17,062 nucleotides of DNA from Selenomonadaceae bacterium (lineage in GTDB: Bacteria > Bacillota > Negativicutes > Selenomonadales > Selenomonadaceae). Under the pieces are notes generated by a model. It made no database searches. It saw only the letters and a list, made by a program, of their open reading frames with translations, and was not told the origin of the DNA. The stretch's first letter is position 1. Each line of letters starts with the position of its first letter. Shown in pieces: positions 13,307 to 17,062 of this stretch. The DNA is taken from NCBI GenBank assembly GCA_017445435.1, contig JAFSUE010000139.1:1-17062 (forward strand). Reading direction: 5' to 3'. The position numbers and the translations under genes were made by a program.

Positions 13307-15487
13307 ATGAAATGGACTATTCATAAAAGAGTGCGTTTGCTGGTATTATCAGCGGGCATTCTATCTTTTTTTGTGCTAAGCGTCATAGGCTTTATAGGCG
13401 TGTCGTCAATACGAAATGACGTTTCAAAAATGGGCGTTGAATTGGGCGAGTCAAGTGCAAGTTACACGCAAAGTATTTTGACTGACCAACTTAAACAAAC
13501 TTTAAGCGAGCTTTCAAAATCGCGGGCAGAATATATAAATCGCGATATGGAACGAATGATGCAGGACGTAATAGTTTTAGCCGAGACGATGACTGAAATT
13601 GCGTCACACCCTGAAAATTATTCGCCGCGCATTGTGCCTGACCCGCGCTATGAAAGAATCGGTAAAGCTGAAACGTACATAATTTACAGCCCCGCACTTC
13701 GTGAATCTGGCGTAAGTCCTGCCCTGCGTCATGAAATTGAAATTGCGTCAAATATTCGTGATTATCTTGTACCGCTGGCGAAATCTTATCTGAATTACAA
13801 ATCGTCTTTCTACGTCGGCTCAAAAAATGGTTACTTCCTTTGCAGCGGAATTTTGCCAGGCGTCGACTACAGCCCGATAATTGAAGATGAAATTTACAAT
13901 TACGATCCGCGTCAACGTCCCTGGTATCAGAACGCGGAAAAAGCTAATAAACCGCTTTTTTCTGACTTGTACGCAGATATTGACTTCGATGAAAATGGGC
14001 GGCTTTATCAAGTTGTAGGTTGCAGTGCGCCATACTATGACGCGAATGGATTTGCAGGCGTCGTTGGGCTTGACATTGCCAACATTGACATTCACCGCGC
14101 CGTTACTCATACAGGTATCGGAGAAGACGGTTTCAGCTTTGTTTTGGACAACAACGGCAAAGTTATAATTTCTTCAATGACGGAAGGCGTTTTTTCTGCT
14201 CAAGAAAATGGCGTCGACCTGCGGCACAGTACCGATACGGCGCTTGCTGACGCAGTTAAAAATATGGTTGAAGGTAAAAGCGGCGTCGAACTTGTAAAGA
14301 TTGGCGACGAAAGATATTACATTGCATATTCGCCTATGCCGTCTGTCAACTGGAGTTTTGCCACACTTACGCGCGAAGAAGAAATTTTAAATGCGGCGGA
14401 GCAAGGGCGTACCTATTTTGCGGAACAGATTGAAAAATTTCAAGAACGTGTAAGCGACAATTATAAAGTTATGGTGTCAATTTCCATAGTTTTGCTAGCG
14501 GTATTGTTAGGCGTCCTTTTCTACTTCAGCAACAAACTTTCTGGGCGATTTGTCAAGCCGATTGAAAAACTTTCCGACAATGTACGCGATATTGCCAGCG
14601 GAAATTTGGACAAAAAAATTACCGATATTCACACGGGCGACGAAATTGAACACCTTGCCGTTTGTTTCAATGCAATGACTGACGAACTCAAAGAATATAT
14701 GGCTAATTTAACGAAAGTCACTGCTGATAGGGAACGCATTGCTACGGAATTAAACGTTGCAAAAGATATTCAGCGCGGAATGTTGCCCAGCATTTTCCCG
14801 CCGTATCCTGACAAAACAGAATTTGACATTTACGCGACAATGCAGGCGGCTAAAGAAGTTGGCGGCGACTTTTACGATTTTTACCTTTTGGACGAAGACC
14901 ATTTAGTTGTGACAATCGCTGACGTTTCTGGTAAAGGTATTCCCGCGTCATTGTTCATGGTCATTTCAAAAACAGTGCTGAAAAATTTTGCAGTCTTCAT
15001 GAATAATCCTGACGACTTCGCGGCGGTTATGGAGTGCGCCAATAACCAACTTTGTCAAGGCAACGATGAAATGATGTTTGTTACTGTATTTCTTGGAATG
15101 CTTGACCTTAAGACGGGGAAATTTGTTTACGTCAACGGCGGGCATAATCCACCGATAATTTATCACAAGGCGGAAAATCGTTGTGAATACTTGAAAGTCA
15201 AGAAAAATTTTGTACTCGGCGGAATGGAAGATATGACCTTCACGCAACAGGAAATTCAGCTTGAACACGGCGATTTAATTTTTATGTATACTGACGGCGT
15301 GAACGAAGCGATGAACGTTGACAAGGAAGAGTACACGTCCGAACGTCTTTTAAATTTTATGAATAAGACTGACTGCACTGTTGAATTGACGAAATTATTA
15401 GCGGCAGTTAAAGGCGACGTTGAAGACCACGTGAAAGACGCTGAACAGTCCGACGATATGACGATGATTGCATTGCGCAGAAATTAA
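13307..15487 (+). CDS. dCACHE-HAMP-PP2C (SpoIIE/RsbU-type) phosphatase sensor
   Basis: Membrane sensor phosphatase of 726 residues. TM1 is at about 9-31, an extracytoplasmic dCACHE sensor at about 35-380, TM2 at about 387-408, HAMP at about 409-465, a coiled linker to about 485, and a SpoIIE-type PP2C domain at 490-725. PP2C metal and core motifs are present: EVGGDFYDF (517-525), IADVSGKG (537-544), VNGGHNPP (609-616), GDLIFMYTDG (655-664) and SDDMTM (715-720). The sensor holds Y199, R204, W206, Y207, Y222, D224 and D256, matching as I recall it the amino-acid-binding motif of dCACHE_1 domains. It should dephosphorylate the STAS protein two genes upstream when a ligand binds, which makes it the input of the module. 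The start has only a weak ribosome site (CAGGT), so translation may be coupled to the kinase gene. Confidence 0.92.
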   Translation: MKWTIHKRVRLLVLSAGILSFFVLSVIGFIGVSSIRNDVSKMGVELGESSASYTQSILTDQLKQTLSELSKSRAEYINRDMERMMQDVIVLAETMTEIASHPENYSPRIVPDPRYERIGKAETYIIYSPALRESGVSPALRHEIEIASNIRDYLVPLAKSYLNYKSSFYVGSKNGYFLCSGILPGVDYSPIIEDEIYNYDPRQRPWYQNAEKANKPLFSDLYADIDFDENGRLYQVVGCSAPYYDANGFAGVVGLDIANIDIHRAVTHTGIGEDGFSFVLDNNGKVIISSMTEGVFSAQENGVDLRHSTDTALADAVKNMVEGKSGVELVKIGDERYYIAYSPMPSVNWSFATLTREEEILNAAEQGRTYFAEQIEKFQERVSDNYKVMVSISIVLLAVLLGVLFYFSNKLSGRFVKPIEKLSDNVRDIASGNLDKKITDIHTGDEIEHLAVCFNAMTDELKEYMANLTKVTADRERIATELNVAKDIQRGMLPSIFPPYPDKTEFDIYATMQAAKEVGGDFYDFYLLDEDHLVVTIADVSGKGIPASLFMVISKTVLKNFAVFMNNPDDFAAVMECANNQLCQGNDEMMFVTVFLGMLDLKTGKFVYVNGGHNPPIIYHKAENRCEYLKVKKNFVLGGMEDMTFTQQEIQLEHGDLIFMYTDGVNEAMNVDKEEYTSERLLNFMNKTDCTVELTKLLAAVKGDVEDHVKDAEQSDDMTMIALRRN

Positions 15488-15522
15488 TTTAGCGTGTAGC
15501 TTGTAAATTTTCCTACCAGATC

Positions 15523-15557
15523 ATTACGAATTACGCATTAAGCATTCCTAATTAATC
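15523..15557 (+). repeat. Heptanucleotide repeat array (ATTACGA/ATTAAGC)
   Basis: Five in-phase units, ATTACGA, ATTACGC, ATTAAGC, ATTCCTA, ATTAATC, in the 64-base gap between the converging phosphatase (plus) and HTH (minus) genes. The last units overlap the end of the minus-strand HTH gene (stop at 15552-15554). No separate terminator is seen in this gap. Confidence 0.7.
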
Positions 15558-15986
15558 CACGTTTCCAAGTAGCGGCGTTTGGTCAAAATCGGTTAAAAGT
15601 TCATTCGCCGCCGTGACGCTTAAATTATTTTTCAGCGCGTAAATAATCACGTCATCCCAAATATCACGCGCATAAAGTTTTTTAGCATCAGCATAATATA
15701 AAAGTTTTTGGCATTCCTCAAAGGAAAGTTGCATTGCCAGAGCCAGCGCAATGACTTTTTCCCGCGAGGGATTTTTTCTGCCCGCGAAAATGTGGTACGC
15801 ATAATCGCCCAGTTCAGATTTTTTTATAACGTCCGTCTTTGACAAATTTTTTTCGTCAAGTAGAAAACTCAAATATTGCGCCAATGTGAAGTCACGAAGA
15901 TTTATTTCATTTTCCGCAAAAAATTTTTTTAAGTCATCCGTTTCGGCAAGTTCATTTTCAAGTTGCCCTGTATCTTTTTCAGACAT
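15552..15986 (-). CDS. HTH-domain protein paired with a Ser/Thr kinase
   Basis: Soluble protein of 144 residues. The N-terminus is acidic, followed by an atypical XRE-like helix-turn-helix (about 35-95): LSKTDVIKKSELGDYAYHIF, then AGRKNPSREKVIALALAMQL. A conserved tail follows (YADAKKLYARDIWDDVIIYA, then LKNNLSVTAANELL). This full pattern belongs to a Firmicutes HTH family commonly found beside a PknB-like kinase, exactly as here. AGGAG is placed 8 bases before the ATG at 15986. It may be a regulator of, or a phosphorylation target for, the kinase, but this is inferred from the pairing. It diverges from the kinase gene, and the 44-base gap must hold both promoters. Confidence 0.78.
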   Translation of the reverse strand: MSEKDTGQLENELAETDDLKKFFAENEINLRDFTLAQYLSFLLDEKNLSKTDVIKKSELGDYAYHIFAGRKNPSREKVIALALAMQLSFEECQKLLYYADAKKLYARDIWDDVIIYALKNNLSVTAANELLTDFDQTPLLGNVD

Positions 15987-16030
15987 TATTTCAGCTCCTA
16001 TGATACAATTTGAACGCGGGAGGTGAGATT
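15987..16030. promoter_or_regulatory. Divergent promoter region of the HTH / kinase pair
   Basis: This 44-base gap separates the two divergent starts. It contains GGGAGGTGAG (16018-16027) as the ribosome site for the kinase and AGGAG (reverse strand) for the HTH gene. A TATGATACAAT stretch at 16000-16010 could serve as a -10 for the plus strand, but it is too close to both genes to place promoters confidently. Control elements probably overlap the 5' end of either gene. Confidence 0.35.
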
Positions 16031-17062
16031 GTGAAAGCTAGCGTTAAAGCGTACATTGACGATAGATTTGAGAAAATTAAAATCTTACAACAAAATTCTA
16101 AAGGCGAAGTTTACCTAGCGCAAGTCAAAGAAACTGGCGAATTTGTCATAATTAAGCGCGTCAATTTAACTGGTCTACCTTATAAAAAGTTGCGGAAAAA
16201 TTTCAATCCGCTTTTCGCAAAAATTTTACTCTGCGCGGAGGATTCAGATGATACAGTTGTCGTTGAAGAATTTATTCAAGGCGAAACGTTGATTGAACGG
16301 CTTAACCGCGAAAATTTTTTTAGTGAAGATGAAGCGCTGAAAATTTTGTTGCAACTTTGTGACGGGCTGAAATTTTTACACGAACTTGGAATTGTTCATC
16401 GCGATATTAAGCCGTCGAATTTAATTTTGCAAGCTGGCGGCATTGTACGGTTGATTGACTTCGACGCGGCTAGAATCGTCAAGGCGAATAAAAGCGAAGA
16501 TACTAACGCGCTCGGCACTAAAGGTTACGCGCCGCCTGAACAGTACGGCTACGGACAAACTGATAATCGCAGTGATATTTATTCGCTCGGCGTCACAATG
16601 CAAAAACTTCTTGGCAAAAATTATCACGGGCGCTTTAAAAATATTTTGGCGAAGTGTACGGAAATTGATCCTAAAAATCGTTGGCAGTCAGTAGACGAAC
16701 TTAAAAACGCGCTGATTTATCAGAAAAATTTTGTCGCTGAAAAAAGTTTTAGCCGTTGGAAAATCGCGGCGATTGGAATTTTAATTTGTACGGTGATTTT
16801 TGCATTGTACAACTTTTTCCCTGCGAATCAAACTGAAAATATTCCGCAAGCTGAAAATCTTCCTCAAATTGAAAATCCTGCAGAAAATTCTACGCCGAAT
16901 GTTGAAACGCCGCCGATTGTCGAAACTCCTACGTATACCGCGCCACCGCTTAATAATTCAACTGCGATTGACAATTCAACCGCTGATGAAAAAGTTAAAT
17001 TTCCAGAAATTATTTTGCCGCAGACTCCAACTTTTCAGCCGCCGCCCGCGCAGATTGATTCA
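16031..17062 (+). CDS. Membrane-anchored Ser/Thr protein kinase (PknB-like), 3' end cut by the window
   Basis: Partial protein of 344 residues, open to the last base. The kinase domain spans about 10-235: the ATP-anchoring Lys is K42 (VIIKRV), the catalytic loop is HRDIKPSN (123-130), the magnesium motif is DFD (143-145) in place of DFG, then GTKGYAPPEQYG (162-173) and SDIYSLG (181-187). The glycine-rich loop is reduced to NSKGEVYLA, with one glycine. A DFD variant followed by SDT..LGT.GYAPPEQYG..QTD.RSDIYSLGV is usual for this bacterial group, so activity is still likely. A transmembrane helix (about 243-262) is followed by an outside region rich in Pro, Thr, Asn and Glu (from about 264). 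The start is GTG at 16031 with GGGAGGTGAG just upstream. The start is intact. The end lies beyond the window. Confidence 0.88.
   Translation, partial: MKASVKAYIDDRFEKIKILQQNSKGEVYLAQVKETGEFVIIKRVNLTGLPYKKLRKNFNPLFAKILLCAEDSDDTVVVEEFIQGETLIERLNRENFFSEDEALKILLQLCDGLKFLHELGIVHRDIKPSNLILQAGGIVRLIDFDAARIVKANKSEDTNALGTKGYAPPEQYGYGQTDNRSDIYSLGVTMQKLLGKNYHGRFKNILAKCTEIDPKNRWQSVDELKNALIYQKNFVAEKSFSRWKIAAIGILICTVIFALYNFFPANQTENIPQAENLPQIENPAENSTPNVETPPIVETPTYTAPPLNNSTAIDNSTADEKVKFPEIILPQTPTFQPPPAQIDS

Noticed and set aside
16463..16471. DFD in place of DFG as proof of a dead kinase
   Set aside because: The variant is common in this bacterial kinase group and the lysine, HRD and APE-type motifs are intact, so inactivity cannot be claimed.
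16455..16694. 79-residue plus-strand frame inside the kinase region
   Set aside because: It is out of frame with the kinase, whose catalytic and DFD motifs run straight through this stretch. The kinase frame is open from 16031 to the window end.

Overview
AT-rich bacterial chromosome segment with canonical Shine-Dalgarno sites, several GTG/TTG starts and Firmicutes-type signalling genes (SpoIIE-type phosphatase, STAS antagonist, HATPase, HD-GYP, Ser/Thr kinase paired with an HTH protein). Protein flavour, including the UvrB, DUF1850 and UbiA sequences, suggests a member of the Negativicutes/Selenomonadales. That placement is an inference and was not tested by any search.

Left end (1 to about 2105): a prophage remnant on the minus strand, reading leftwards. 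It holds the C-terminal part of a lectin-like tail/receptor-binding protein, a small tail-associated protein, a 33-residue CD1375-type protein and a BhlA/UviB-like holin. An endolysin would be expected beyond the left edge. The tail gene has no proper start. Immediately upstream of it, on the other strand, lies a strongly decayed IS5-family transposase (about 1548-2105) that I reconstructed from short matching blocks in shifting frames. This explains the only long stretch without an intact gene (1532-2190).

Middle (2149-11429, all plus strand): a PPP-type metallophosphatase behind an extended -10 promoter, a secreted SGNH hydrolase with duplicated FN3-like modules, an orphan DUF1850 protein and an HD-GYP protein that has lost its HD dyad. 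A tight cluster of UbiA prenyltransferase, HAD phosphatase and GT87-like membrane glycosyltransferase follows. It looks like a polyprenyl-phosphate-pentose synthesis and transfer pathway. uvrB overlaps the glycosyltransferase by 8 bases.

Right (11669-17062): an HTH-methyltransferase fusion, then a three-gene partner-switching operon (STAS antagonist, anti-sigma-type kinase, dCACHE-HAMP-PP2C phosphatase). The dCACHE sensor keeps every position of the known amino-acid-binding motif. No sigma factor is encoded beside it. The window ends with a divergent pair, an HTH protein (minus) and a membrane Ser/Thr kinase (plus, cut by the window edge).

A feature that links the intergenic gaps is a set of heptanucleotide tandem repeats (units such as TAGTGAG, AATTAAG, CTAGCAA, ATTACGA) in five separate gaps. 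They include a long hairpin and a 74-bp tandem duplication, and twice the repeat supplies the stop codon of the gene upstream. Their seven-base period recalls the short tandem repeats described in cyanobacteria.
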